From Candidatus Tabaqchalia intestinavium (GTDB taxonomy: Bacteria; Bacillota; Clostridia; Oscillospirales; CAJFTT01): DNA of 64,000 nt. Below, piece by piece: positions 8,815 through 18,826 of this stretch. The notes beneath the pieces are model-generated. The model worked only from the letters and a program-made list of their open reading frames with translations, was not told the origin of the DNA and ran no database searches. The first letter of the stretch is position 1. Each line of letters opens with the position of its first letter. A program made the position numbers and the translations under genes. Location of the stretch: positions 1 to 64,000 of the forward strand of contig CAJFTT010000050.1 in assembly GCA_904420005.1 (NCBI GenBank). The letters are read 5' to 3'.

Positions 8815-9885
8815 TCACTTGCTGCCGAACACGCGGAACAGATCATCCAGCTGGCTCTCAAAGGAGCTCTGATTCTGCTCGGGCGTCTCCGGCTTTTTCG
8901 CCGCGGCGCTCTCCGTCGTCTGCGCGGGCGCGAGCGTGTCAAACCCTGTGGCGATGACGGTGATGCGGATAGCGTCCTCCAGCGCGGGGTCGAACGCAAC
9001 GCCCCAGATGATGGTCGCGTCGGGATCGGTCTCGTCGGTGATCATCTGCGCCGCCGTCTCGATCTCCTCGAGCGCGACGTCGGGCGAGGCCGTGAAATTG
9101 ATGATAACGCCGCGCGCGCCGCTGATGGAGGTCTCCAGCAGCGGGCTCGCGATGGCGATCTTCGCCGCCTCGACCGCCTTCTCCTGTCCCTCGGCATATC
9201 CCACGCCCATGTGGGCATAACCGGCGTCGCGCATGACGGTCGTCACGTCGGCGAAGTCGAGGTTAATCAGCCCCGGCACCAGGATCAGGTCGGAAATGCT
9301 CTGCACGCCCTGGCGCAGCACGTCGTCCGCGACCTCGAACGCGTTGGCCAGCGAAATCTTCTGCTCGGAAACATATTTCAGCCGCTCGTTGGGGATGACG
9401 ACCAGCGAGTCGACATGCTCCCGCAGCTCCGTGATGCCCAGCTCCGCCTGCTCCATCTTGCGGCGGCCCTCAAAGGCGAAGGGCTTGGTCACGATGCCGA
9501 CCGTCAGGATCCCCATCTCCTTGGCCACGGCCGCGATGACCGGGGCCGCGCCCGTGCCCGTGCCGCCGCCCATGCCCGCCGTGACGAACACCATGCTCGT
9601 CCCGCGCAGGGAGTTGGCGATCTCGTCGCGGTTCTCCTCGGCGCTCTTCTTGCCGATCTCCGGGCGCGCGCCCGCGCCGCGGCCGTGCGTCAGCTTCTCG
9701 CCGATCTGCACCTTGTGCGTCGCCTGAGAATTGAACAGCGCCTGCTTGTCCGTATTCACCGCGACGAATTCCACGCCCTTGACGCCGCTGCGGATCATGC
9801 GGTCTACCGCATTGTTTCCGCCGCCACCGACGCCCACCACCTTGATCTTGATGACATTATCCATTTCTACGGCCGGCTCAAACAT
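8815..9885 (-). CDS. ftsZ: cell division protein FtsZ
   Basis: [41 protein letters not shown]-type motifs. Confidence 0.99.
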   Translation of the reverse strand: MFEPAVEMDNVIKIKVVGVGGGGNNAVDRMIRSGVKGVEFVAVNTDKQALFNSQATHKVQIGEKLTHGRGAGARPEIGKKSAEENRDEIANSLRGTSMVFVTAGMGGGTGTGAAPVIAAVAKEMGILTVGIVTKPFAFEGRRKMEQAELGITELREHVDSLVVIPNERLKYVSEQKISLANAFEVADDVLRQGVQSISDLILVPGLINLDFADVTTVMRDAGYAHMGVGYAEGQEKAVEAAKIAIASPLLETSISGARGVIINFTASPDVALEEIETAAQMITDETDPDATIIWGVAFDPALEDAIRITVIATGFDTLAPAQTTESAAAKKPETPEQNQSSFESQLDDLFRVFGSK

Positions 9886-10054
9886 TTCAAAACCTCCATT
9901 TAACGCTGTGATCTCTCACGCGATATCCATTTTCATTTTCTCTGCACAGGATGAACCTATGTTTTTTCTATTTTACCTTCTTTCCGCGCATTTTTCAATA
10001 CATATTGTATAAAAACTTCAACTTTTCTCCTACTTCTTGTTGTTTGGAGGATTT

Positions 10055-10882
10055 TTATTCCAGATAGATTTCCTCCTGCGTGACGCCCGTCGTGCGCAGG
10101 GAAACATGCCCCGACTCTCTGGCGTTGATGACAGCCAGCTGTCCCTCGCCCACCTGCTCCTGCAGAATCGTGCGCACAAATTTCAGCTTATAATCCAGAT
10201 CCACAGAATTGCCCAGCAGCACTTTCACGCGGTCCTCCAGCACAAAGGCCAGATCGATATAATCCGCTGCCCGGATGGCCGTGATGCGCCCCAGCTGCAT
10301 CTCGTCGACAGTGCTGACGATCTCGGTGAAGGCCGCCTGCGTGCGCTCGTCGACGAACCGGATCCGGGGAATTTCCAGCGCGGCGGCATATTCCTCCAGG
10401 CTCTTCTCCGGCGGCAGCGCGCCGATGAGCAGCGCCGTGCCTGCGGGCTGGTCATAGCCCTGGCTTTTCTCGAGCACCTTGCCCGTTTTCGACACCACCC
10501 AGTAAAAGCCGGTATCGGCCAGCGCGGCGAACGGCTCCGCCTCCTGCACCGTGATATGCAGCGTGGCGGGCAGCTGCGCGCGCACCTCCACGCTCTCGAT
10601 ATACAGCAGCGTGGCGCACAGCGTCTGTTCGATCTTCTCCTCGTCCAGGCGCAGGAGGTTCTCGTCGCCGGTGAGGCCCGCGGTTTGCAGCACCTCTTCG
10701 ACCGTGTAACGCGACAGGCCCTCCACTTCTATGTTCTTCGCCTTGAACAGCACCGTCAGGCTGAGAATGACAACCACCGCCAGCATCAGCACGGCAAGCA
10801 GCAGATACACCGGCGCCATGTTGCGGCGACGGCGACGGCGGGGCCGGGGACGGGCTTGTCCCGCGCGGCTGGTGTTGGGCAT
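10055..10882 (-). CDS. ftsQ: cell division protein FtsQ/DivIB
   Basis: One N-terminal TM and a POTRA-like KAKNIEVEGLSRYTVEEVLQTAGL; position in dcw cluster. Confidence 0.88.
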   Translation of the reverse strand: MPNTSRAGQARPRPRRRRRRNMAPVYLLLAVLMLAVVVILSLTVLFKAKNIEVEGLSRYTVEEVLQTAGLTGDENLLRLDEEKIEQTLCATLLYIESVEVRAQLPATLHITVQEAEPFAALADTGFYWVVSKTGKVLEKSQGYDQPAGTALLIGALPPEKSLEEYAAALEIPRIRFVDERTQAAFTEIVSTVDEMQLGRITAIRAADYIDLAFVLEDRVKVLLGNSVDLDYKLKFVRTILQEQVGEGQLAVINARESGHVSLRTTGVTQEEIYLE

Positions 10883-11051
10883 GCTGGCTCCTCCCTTCCT
10901 GCTTCCCGGCGCGCCGCGCGCTTTGAGCGCGGCGTGCCGGGCTATAATAGGCTTGCTTCCTTAGTCCGGCGGCGCTCCCCGCCGGGCGGCGCCTCCCCAG
11001 GAACTCGGCTTCGGGGCGCGCGCCGCGGCTGTCCTGCGCCGGGGCCGCGCG

Positions 11052-12305
11052 TCACTCGACGCGGCGGATGTCCGCCCCAACGGACGACAGCAGCGTCTCC
11101 AGCCCTTCATAGCCGCGGTCGATGTGCCGCAGGCCGGAAACCTCCGTCACGCCTTCCGCCGCGAGGCCCGCGATGACCACGGCCGCGCCGCCGCGCAGGT
11201 CGGTGGACTCCACCGGCGCGCCGGACAGGCGCTTGACGCCTTCGACGACCGCGATGCGGCCCTCCGTCTTGATATGCGCGCCCAGCCGCGTCAGCTCGCC
11301 GACGTGCTTGAACCGGCTGTCGAAAATGCTCTCGATAAATACGCTCGTGCCCCGCGCCACCGTGGCGGCGGCCATCACGGGCGCCTGCGCGTCGGTGGGG
11401 AAGCCCGGGTACGGCATGGTGCGCACGGTTTTCACCGGCAGCAGCCGCTGGGCCCCGCGCACCAGGCAGCAGTCCCCCGCCACGCGCAGCTGGCAGCCCA
11501 TCTCCTCAAACGCCGCCATCACGGGCGTCACATGCGCCGGCACCATGCCGCGCAGCAGCAGCTCGCCCCCGGTGATGGCCGCCGCGGAAAGGAACGTCGC
11601 CGTCACGATGCGGTCGGGAATGATCGTATGCTCGAAGCCGTGCAGTTTCTCCACGCCCTCGATGACGATGGTGCTCTCGCCCGCGCCGTGGATCCTGCCG
11701 CCCATTTTGTTCAGGCAGTCGGCGAGGTCCATGATCTCCGGCTCCCGTGCGGCGTTGACGATGGTGGTGGTGCCTTTGGCCGTGGCGGCGCACAGCAGGA
11801 TATTCTCCGTCGCGCCGACCGACGGGAAAGACAGCGCCGTCTCGCAGCCGCGCAGCTGGCAGGCGCGGCAGTCCAGCAACCCCCGCTGCTCGCGGATCTC
11901 GGTTCCCAGCCGGCGCAGCGCCATCAGGTGCAGGTCGATCGGCCGGCTACCCAGCTCGCAGCCGCCGGGCGCGCTCATGACCGCCTCATGCATGCGGCTG
12001 ATGATCGCGCCGAGGAACACGATCGAGGAGCGCATCTGGCGCATCAGGCGTTCCGGCACGTCGCTGCGCGTCAGGTTCGTGCTGTCCACGACGACGGTTT
12101 TGCCTTCTCTGCGCACCCGGCAACCCAGATATTCGAGAATCCGCAGGGAAATCTCGACGTCCGTCAGCTCCGGGCAGTTATGTATCACGCTCTCTCCGCA
12201 GCCCAGCAGCGTCGCGGCCAACACAGGCAAAACGCTGTTTTTCGCCCCCTGGATCGGAATTTCCCCCTCCAGGCGGCGGCCGCCCTCTATGATGAATCTT
12301 GCCAT
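11052..12305 (-). CDS. murA: UDP-N-acetylglucosamine 1-carboxyvinyltransferase
   Basis: IEGGRRLEGEIPIQGAKNSVLPVLAATLL; APGGCELGSRPIDLHL; start chosen at MARFIIEGG. Confidence 0.97.
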   Translation of the reverse strand: MARFIIEGGRRLEGEIPIQGAKNSVLPVLAATLLGCGESVIHNCPELTDVEISLRILEYLGCRVRREGKTVVVDSTNLTRSDVPERLMRQMRSSIVFLGAIISRMHEAVMSAPGGCELGSRPIDLHLMALRRLGTEIREQRGLLDCRACQLRGCETALSFPSVGATENILLCAATAKGTTTIVNAAREPEIMDLADCLNKMGGRIHGAGESTIVIEGVEKLHGFEHTIIPDRIVTATFLSAAAITGGELLLRGMVPAHVTPVMAAFEEMGCQLRVAGDCCLVRGAQRLLPVKTVRTMPYPGFPTDAQAPVMAAATVARGTSVFIESIFDSRFKHVGELTRLGAHIKTEGRIAVVEGVKRLSGAPVESTDLRGGAAVVIAGLAAEGVTEVSGLRHIDRGYEGLETLLSSVGADIRRVE

Positions 12306-12437
12306 ATTCAGCACCCTTTCAGCCTTGTACATTTCCATGGATAGTCCATACTATGCGGCTTGTTCGAAAAGGGTGCAAGCCCTGCCTGTCAGGCTCGTCT
12401 TCCGGCCGGCCGGCGTGGGGCAGGCAAACGGTTTATC

Positions 12438-13610
12438 TCATTGACCGGCGGCGTTCCCGCCTTTGACCGGCGGCGTTTTCCCGCGCGCCGGGGCCTTTTT
12501 GTGCGCCTCGATGACCTCGCGGATCACCGCGTAAATGCGCTCGTTTGCGTCCAGGATGGCCATGCGGCCCGCGTTCTCCGCCATGCGGTGCAGCCGCGCG
12601 GCGTCGCCCGCGAGCGCGTCGAGCGTCTGCTCCAGGCGCGCGGGGGTGAGGTCCTTCTCCTCGATCATGACGGCGGCGTCCTGCTTGACCAGCGCCTGGC
12701 CGTTATAAAACTGATGGTTCTCCGCCACCCGCGGCGAAGGCACCAGCACGGACGGCTTGCATTGCGCCTCGATCTCGGCGAGGATGCTCGCGCCGCAGCG
12801 GGTGACGATGATGTCGCACGCCGCAAGATAAGGCGCCATATCGACATATTCCAGCACGCGTATGCCCGGCGCCTTTTCCGGGTCCCAGCCGCCTTCCCGC
12901 AGCCGCGCGGGGACCCATTCCCAGCCGGCGCGGCCGGTGACGTGCACATGCTGCAGGGCGCCCTTCTTCACGCTGGACAGCAGCACGTCGCACAGCACTT
13001 CATTGAACATGCGCGACCCCAGGCTGCCGCCCACCGACAGCACCAGCGGCCGCTCGTCGAAGCCCAGGCGGGCGCGCGCCTCTTTCTTGCGCGCCATAAG
13101 CACCTCCGTGCGCACCGGCAGTCCCGTCACGACGCAGCGGTCCTTCGCCTTGGGGAAATATTGCCGGCTCTCCTCCACCGTGAGCATCACGCGGTCGACG
13201 TGCCGGCTGGTCATTTTGCTGGTCACGCCGGGGAAGGCGTTCTGCTCATGGATGACCGAAGGGATGCCGAGCTTTCTCGCCTCATAAATGGCGGGAAAGC
13301 TGACGTAACCGCCCGTGCCGATGACGATATCCGGCTGAAACTCCCGCAGCAAGCGGCGCACATCGCGCAGCGCGCCCAGCAGCAGGCGCAGGGTCTTGAT
13401 GTTGCGCCAGGGCTTCTTGCGGTTGAGCCCGCGGATCTCCACCGTCGACAGCGGGAACCCCGCCGCGGGCACGAGCTTCTCCTCCATGCTGTTCTTGCTG
13501 CCGACGAAACGGATGTCGGCGTCGGGATGCTTCTCCCGCAGCACGCCGGCGATGGCCAGCGCGGGATTGATATGGCCGGCGGTGCCGCCGCCCGTCAACA
13601 AAACCTTCAA
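12438..13610 (-). CDS. murG: undecaprenyl-PP-MurNAc-pentapeptide-UDPGlcNAc GlcNAc transferase
   Basis: MKVLLTGGGTAGHINPALAIAGVL; ARCGASILAEI-type motif; dcw context. Confidence 0.97.
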   Translation of the reverse strand: MKVLLTGGGTAGHINPALAIAGVLREKHPDADIRFVGSKNSMEEKLVPAAGFPLSTVEIRGLNRKKPWRNIKTLRLLLGALRDVRRLLREFQPDIVIGTGGYVSFPAIYEARKLGIPSVIHEQNAFPGVTSKMTSRHVDRVMLTVEESRQYFPKAKDRCVVTGLPVRTEVLMARKKEARARLGFDERPLVLSVGGSLGSRMFNEVLCDVLLSSVKKGALQHVHVTGRAGWEWVPARLREGGWDPEKAPGIRVLEYVDMAPYLAACDIIVTRCGASILAEIEAQCKPSVLVPSPRVAENHQFYNGQALVKQDAAVMIEEKDLTPARLEQTLDALAGDAARLHRMAENAGRMAILDANERIYAVIREVIEAHKKAPARGKTPPVKGGNAAGQ

Positions 13611-13650
13611 AATGCTTCCCCCAATGGTTGTTTTCTTCCCGCAGCCGCCG

Positions 13651-14844
13651 TCAACTTCGTCGGACCGCGGCGTGACGGGAAACGGACATGACCAGCCCCA
13701 TCTGGAACAGGATCATCATCAGCGCCGTGCCGCCATAGCTGAAAAACGGCAGGCTGATGCCGGTGTTCGGCACGGTATTGGTCACGACGGCGATGTTGAG
13801 CGCCGCCTGGATCCCGACCTGCGAGACGACGCCGACCGTGATGAGCATGCCGAAAGAGTCCGGCGCGCGCATCGCCACGACGAAGCCGCGCCACACCAGC
13901 AGCGCGAACAGGATAATCACAATCGCCGCGCCGACGAAGCCCAGCTCCTCGCACACCACGGCGAACACGAAGTCATTCTGCGGCTCGCTAATATACAGAT
14001 GCTTCTGCCGGGAGTTGCCCAGCCCCTGTCCCAGCAGCCCCCCCGAGCCGATGGCGTAAAGCGACTGGATGGTCTGCCAGCCCTTGCCGCGCGGGTCGGA
14101 GAAGGGATCGAGCCACACCTCCAGCCGGGTGGAGGCGTAGGAAATCACGTCCGTGAACAGCACCAGCACCGTCAGCGCGCCGGCCAGCAGGCCGCCGCCG
14201 ATGGCGAACCATTTGAACGCCGTGCCGCCGACGAACATCATGATCAGCGCGATGGCAACGATGAGGATGGTGCCCGACAGATGCGGCTCGAGCACCATGA
14301 GAATCACCACGGGAATGAGCAGGATCGCAAACGGCAAAACGCCGTACTTAAACGTCTTGATGCGTTTTTGAAACAGCACCGCCATGTGCGCGAAAGCCAG
14401 GATAATGGCCAGCTTCGCGATCTCGGAGGGCTGGAAATTGATCGGGCCGAACCACACCCAGCGATGCACGTTGCTGCGCGCGGGGTAAAACAGCGCCAGC
14501 ACGAGCAGCAGCAGCGCTACCGCGTAGAGCGGAAGGGCAAGGCGATGCCAGACATGATAATCGACATAGGAGATGGCGAACATCGCCGCCACGCCCAGCA
14601 CCGCGAAGATCAGCTGTTTGGAAATGTAATAAAAGCTGTCTCCGTCGTGATAATACGCATACGCATAGCTGGCGGAAAACATCATGACAAGGCCGATGGT
14701 CAAAAGAAGCAGCACCAGCGTCACGAACGGCAGGTCCACGCCGTTGGCGTTGAACCGGATGAAGCCGAGATGCGGCCCCTTCTTTTTCCTGGCTTCGGCC
14801 TCCCGCTCGCCCGCGGCCTGCGGCCCGCTGTGTACTCTGGTCAT
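13651..14844 (-). CDS. ftsW: FtsW/RodA/SpoVE family peptidoglycan polymerase
   Basis: VNTVPNTGISLPFFSYGGTALMM, LGNSRQKHLYISEPQNDFVFAVVCEELGF. Confidence 0.95.
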   Translation of the reverse strand: MTRVHSGPQAAGEREAEARKKKGPHLGFIRFNANGVDLPFVTLVLLLLTIGLVMMFSASYAYAYYHDGDSFYYISKQLIFAVLGVAAMFAISYVDYHVWHRLALPLYAVALLLLVLALFYPARSNVHRWVWFGPINFQPSEIAKLAIILAFAHMAVLFQKRIKTFKYGVLPFAILLIPVVILMVLEPHLSGTILIVAIALIMMFVGGTAFKWFAIGGGLLAGALTVLVLFTDVISYASTRLEVWLDPFSDPRGKGWQTIQSLYAIGSGGLLGQGLGNSRQKHLYISEPQNDFVFAVVCEELGFVGAAIVIILFALLVWRGFVVAMRAPDSFGMLITVGVVSQVGIQAALNIAVVTNTVPNTGISLPFFSYGGTALMMILFQMGLVMSVSRHAAVRRS

Positions 14845-14883
14845 GTCACCGCCTCCTTTCTCTGCAGCGTCCGCTCCCTGCCG

Positions 14884-15897
14884 TCATCGCAGCAGGAAGA
14901 AAATCCAAACCGCCGTCGCCGTGCACATCACCAGCGTGATGCCGGAAAAAACGGCGACGATTTTATTCTCGCTCCATCCGCTGATCTGATAATGATGATG
15001 GATAGGCGTCATTTTGAACAGCCGTTTTCCGTGGGTGATCTTATAATACGTCACCTGGATGACGACGCTGATCGCCTCGATGAAATAAATCAGCCCCACG
15101 GGGAACAGCAAAAGCGGCATGCGCACCGCGAAGCACAGCGCGACGAAGCTCGCGCCGAGGAACATCGAGCCCGTGTCCCCCATGAATACCTTCGCCGGAT
15201 GCAGGTTCCACACCAGAAAGCCCAGCAGCCCGCCGGCCAGCGCCGCGGCGAAAACCGTGAAGGCCGGCTCGCCGAACGGGACCGTCACCAGCACAAAGAA
15301 CGCCGCCACCACCAGCGTGACGCTGCCGCACAGCCCGTCGATGCCGTCGGTGAGGTTGACCGCGTTGACGAAGCCGTAAATGGCGATGAGCATGACAGGA
15401 TAATAAAACGGGCCGAGCGGGATGGAAAATTCGGAGAAGGGGATCTGCAGGGAGGTCTGCCGCTCGCCCAGCAGGTAGAGCGTGAACAGATACGCCCCCG
15501 CGATGAGCATCTGCAGCACCGTTTTCTGCAATGAAGTCAGGCCGAGATTGCGCTTTTTCGCGACCTTGACGAAATCGTCCAGAAAGCCCACGGCCGTGAA
15601 CGCCAGGATCATCAGGATCGAGACGATCAGCCGCTGCATCTCCGAAGTGGTGACGGGATTGCCCAGCGCCGCCATCAGAAACAGCACCGCCAGCGTCAGC
15701 AGCACCGTCGGCAGGATGAACAGGAACCCGCCCATCGTGGGGGTGTCCTGTTTGGCCTTATGCCATTGGCTGACATATTCGCTGATCGTCTGGCCGAAGT
15801 GCCGGCGCCGCAGCAGCGGAATGAGCACCTTGCCCAGCAGCGCCGCGCAGCCAAAGGAAAACAGCGCCGTCAGGATGATCACATATTGCTGCTCCAT
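14884..15897 (-). CDS. mraY: phospho-N-acetylmuramoyl-pentapeptide-transferase
   Basis: HAKQDTPTMGGFLFI-type motif, NLTDGIDGLCGS, TPIHHHYQISGWSENKIV. Confidence 0.98.
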   Translation of the reverse strand: MEQQYVIILTALFSFGCAALLGKVLIPLLRRRHFGQTISEYVSQWHKAKQDTPTMGGFLFILPTVLLTLAVLFLMAALGNPVTTSEMQRLIVSILMILAFTAVGFLDDFVKVAKKRNLGLTSLQKTVLQMLIAGAYLFTLYLLGERQTSLQIPFSEFSIPLGPFYYPVMLIAIYGFVNAVNLTDGIDGLCGSVTLVVAAFFVLVTVPFGEPAFTVFAAALAGGLLGFLVWNLHPAKVFMGDTGSMFLGASFVALCFAVRMPLLLFPVGLIYFIEAISVVIQVTYYKITHGKRLFKMTPIHHHYQISGWSENKIVAVFSGITLVMCTATAVWIFFLLR

Positions 15898-15932
15898 CGG
15901 TGTCCATCATGCCTTTCCCTGTGAATTTTCTT

Positions 15933-17303
15933 TCAGTGGTTTTCCGCGTCGCGCTCTTCCAGCCCGGCATAGACCGCCTGCATAACGTCTTCCATCTTCA
16001 TGCCGCGGCTGGCCTTGAAGAGCACGGTATCGCCCGGCCGCAGCGCGGCGAGCAGGTCCGACGCGAGCGCCGGCTTGTCGTCATATTCCCACACGGCCGC
16101 GAGGCCCGCCTCCCGCGCCGCAGCGGCCATGCCGCGCGCGCGTTCTCCCAGGCAGTAAAGGGCGTCCACCGGCGTGCGCGCCGCTTCCTGGCCGACCAGC
16201 CGGTGCGCCCGCTCGCTCCACGCCCCCAGCTCGAACATATCGCCCAGCACGGCGATCTTCCGTCCCGGCGCCAGCTCCCGCAGCGTCGCGAGCCCGGCGC
16301 GCATCGAGTCGGGGCTCGCATTGTAGCAGTCCTCGATGAACAGCATACCGCCCGCGCGGCGCAAATGCTGCCGAAACCCGGTGGTCTGGTAATTTTTCAG
16401 CCCCTGCGCCGCCTCCTGCGCGGGGATGCCGAGCTGCCCCGCCACGGCCAGCGCCGCCAGCGCATTATATACATTATGCCGCCCCAGCGCCGGCAATTCC
16501 ACCGTGACCTCCCCTTCCGGCGTCTGCGCCGCGAAGCGCATGCCGGTCTGTGTGGGGACCGCTTCCCGCGCCCGGTACAGGCACCCCTCGCCAAAGCCGT
16601 AACGGATCTGCGGCTGGTACTCCACGGTCGCCAGCAGGTCGTCGTCCCCATTGAGCACCAGCGGCGCGTCCGCCGGCATCCCGTCGAGGATCTCGAGCTT
16701 GGCGCGCAGGATATTCTCCCGGCTGCCAAGGCTCTCAATATGCGAAATCCCGATATTGGAAATGACGCCGATCTCGGGCCGCGCGACGCGGGTGAGCGCG
16801 GAAATCTCCCCGAAATCGCTCATCCCCATCTCATAGACCGCGGCGTCGTAACTGTCGTCGAGCGTGAGGATGGTCGCCGGCAGACCGATGTCATTGTTGC
16901 GGTTCCCCTCGTTGCGGTGCACGCGCCAGCGCTTGGACAGGGCGGCGGCGATCATCTCGCGGGTGGTGGTTTTCCCCACGCTGCCCGTCACGCCCACCAC
17001 CGGGATGGAGAACTGCGCGCGGTACCACGCCGCCAGGCGCAGGAACGCGCGGCGCGTGTTGTCCACGAGGACATACGGCGCGCCCAGCTCCATCTCCCGC
17101 TCCACGATGGCCGCGGCGGCTCCCGCCTGCACCGCCTGCGGGGCGAAGGCGTTGCCGTCGAAGTTCGCGCCCCGGATGGCGAGAAACACGCAGCCGGGCG
17201 TCAGCCGGCGCGTATCGGTGCAGACCGCATCAACCACGCGGTCCTGCCCGCACAGCCGGCCGCCCGTCGCTTCCGCGATCTGCCGCAAGGTCAATTCTCT
17301 CAT
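15933..17303 (-). CDS. murF: UDP-MurNAc-tripeptide--D-Ala-D-Ala ligase
   Basis: VTGSVGKTTTREMIAAAL; NEGNRNNDIGLPATIL; DCYNASPDSM. Confidence 0.97.
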   Translation of the reverse strand: MRELTLRQIAEATGGRLCGQDRVVDAVCTDTRRLTPGCVFLAIRGANFDGNAFAPQAVQAGAAAAIVEREMELGAPYVLVDNTRRAFLRLAAWYRAQFSIPVVGVTGSVGKTTTREMIAAALSKRWRVHRNEGNRNNDIGLPATILTLDDSYDAAVYEMGMSDFGEISALTRVARPEIGVISNIGISHIESLGSRENILRAKLEILDGMPADAPLVLNGDDDLLATVEYQPQIRYGFGEGCLYRAREAVPTQTGMRFAAQTPEGEVTVELPALGRHNVYNALAALAVAGQLGIPAQEAAQGLKNYQTTGFRQHLRRAGGMLFIEDCYNASPDSMRAGLATLRELAPGRKIAVLGDMFELGAWSERAHRLVGQEAARTPVDALYCLGERARGMAAAAREAGLAAVWEYDDKPALASDLLAALRPGDTVLFKASRGMKMEDVMQAVYAGLEERDAENH

Positions 17304-17339
17304 GAAGCCCTCGTCTCCCTGTCTGCAAAAATGCGCCGT

Positions 17340-18791
17340 TCAGGCCCGTATGGCCTGCGCGACTTCCCGCACCACCTCGCGCTCGTCCAAATGCACTTTG
17401 CCCGTCGCGAGGATCTGATAATCCTCATGCCCCTTGCCCAGCAGGAAAATGACGTCGCCGGGCTGCGCGTGCTCCATCGCGTACCGGATGGCCTCCCTGC
17501 GGTCGACGATGGCGACATAGGGTGTGGCGCAGTCCCGCAGGCCCGCCAGCACATCCTCCAGGATGCGGTTGGGGTCTTCGCTGCGGGGATTGTCGGACGT
17601 GACGATGAGGAAATCCGCATATTTCGCCGCCGCCTGCGCCATGAGCGGCCGCTTCCCGCGGTCGCGGTCCCCGCCGCAGCCGAACAGCACCACCCGCCGG
17701 CCCTGCGGATTGGGCACGGCCTGCAGAATGTTGCAAATGGCGTCGGGCGTGTGCGCGTAATCGATGAGCACCGTCATGCGCTCGTCCCGATACGCGACCT
17801 CCGCGCGGCCCCGCACGGGAACCGCCCGCGCGAGCACCTGCGCGGCCGTCTCCGTCGGCACGCCCGCCAGGACCGCCGCCGACAGCGCGGCGAGGGAGTT
17901 ATACACCGTGAAATTGCCCGGGATGGGGACCCGCACGCGCACCGGCGGCGTCTGCGGCGCGGCGAGGGCGTATTCCACGCTGTCCGGCCGGTAAGCGATG
18001 TCCCCCGCCGTGAAATCTGCGCTGCGCCCCGCGGCCGAATAGAAGCGCACCTGGCCTTTGGCGGCGGCCGCCATCGCGGCGGACGCCGGGTCGTCGGCAT
18101 TGAGCAGCGCGACGCGGCTGTGCGTGAACAGGCGGCTTTTGGCCGCCTGATAGTTCGCCATAGTGCCATGGTAGTCCAGATGATCCTGCGTGAGGTTGGT
18201 GAACACGCCCACCTCGAAATCCAGCCCTTCCAGCCGGCGCTGCTCGAGCGCCTGCGAAGAGCATTCCATCACGACATATTCCATCCCGGCCTGCGCCATG
18301 CGCGCGAATAACGCATGCAGCTCGACCGGTTCGGGCGTCGTCAGGCTCGCGGCGGTATGCTCGCCGCCGACGATGGTCTCCACCGTGCCGATCAGCCCGG
18401 TCGGATGCCCCGCCGCCTCGAGGATCTGGCGGGTGAGATACGCGGTGGAGGTTTTCCCGTTGGTGCCGGTCACGCCGATGAGGCGCAGGCGCTGCGCGGG
18501 ATTGCCGAAGAAATTCGCGCTCATGACGGCCAGCGCCGCGCGCGCGTCCGCCACGACGATCTGCAGCAGGTCCTCGCCGCATTCGATGGTCTGCTGCGTC
18601 ACCGCCGCGACCGCGCCCAGGCGCGCCGCCTGCGCGAGATAGGCCGAATAGTCCCGATGGGAGCGGCCAGGCAGGCAAACGAACACGTCGCCCGGCTCCG
18701 CCTTCTGAGAATTGCTGCAGACGCCCGTGATTTCCACATCCTGCTCCGGCGTGAGCGCCGCCACGCCGCGCAACAGTTCGCGCAACCGCAT
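17340..18791 (-). CDS. murE: UDP-MurNAc-tripeptide synthetase
   Basis: VTGTNGKTSTAYLTRQIL; MECSSQALEQRR; DYAHTPDAI; TSDNPRSEDP. Confidence 0.97.
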   Translation of the reverse strand: MRLRELLRGVAALTPEQDVEITGVCSNSQKAEPGDVFVCLPGRSHRDYSAYLAQAARLGAVAAVTQQTIECGEDLLQIVVADARAALAVMSANFFGNPAQRLRLIGVTGTNGKTSTAYLTRQILEAAGHPTGLIGTVETIVGGEHTAASLTTPEPVELHALFARMAQAGMEYVVMECSSQALEQRRLEGLDFEVGVFTNLTQDHLDYHGTMANYQAAKSRLFTHSRVALLNADDPASAAMAAAAKGQVRFYSAAGRSADFTAGDIAYRPDSVEYALAAPQTPPVRVRVPIPGNFTVYNSLAALSAAVLAGVPTETAAQVLARAVPVRGRAEVAYRDERMTVLIDYAHTPDAICNILQAVPNPQGRRVVLFGCGGDRDRGKRPLMAQAAAKYADFLIVTSDNPRSEDPNRILEDVLAGLRDCATPYVAIVDRREAIRYAMEHAQPGDVIFLLGKGHEDYQILATGKVHLDEREVVREVAQAIRA

Positions 18792-18826
18792 CTTCTTCTC
18801 CCCTTTCGTCCGGACGCCGGCGGCGT

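Noticed and set aside
13396-18311. Long plus-strand ORFs of 712 aa (13396-15534) and 803 aa (15900-18311)
   Set aside because: They overlap clear murG, ftsW, mraY, murF and murE on the other strand and show no domain-like sequence.
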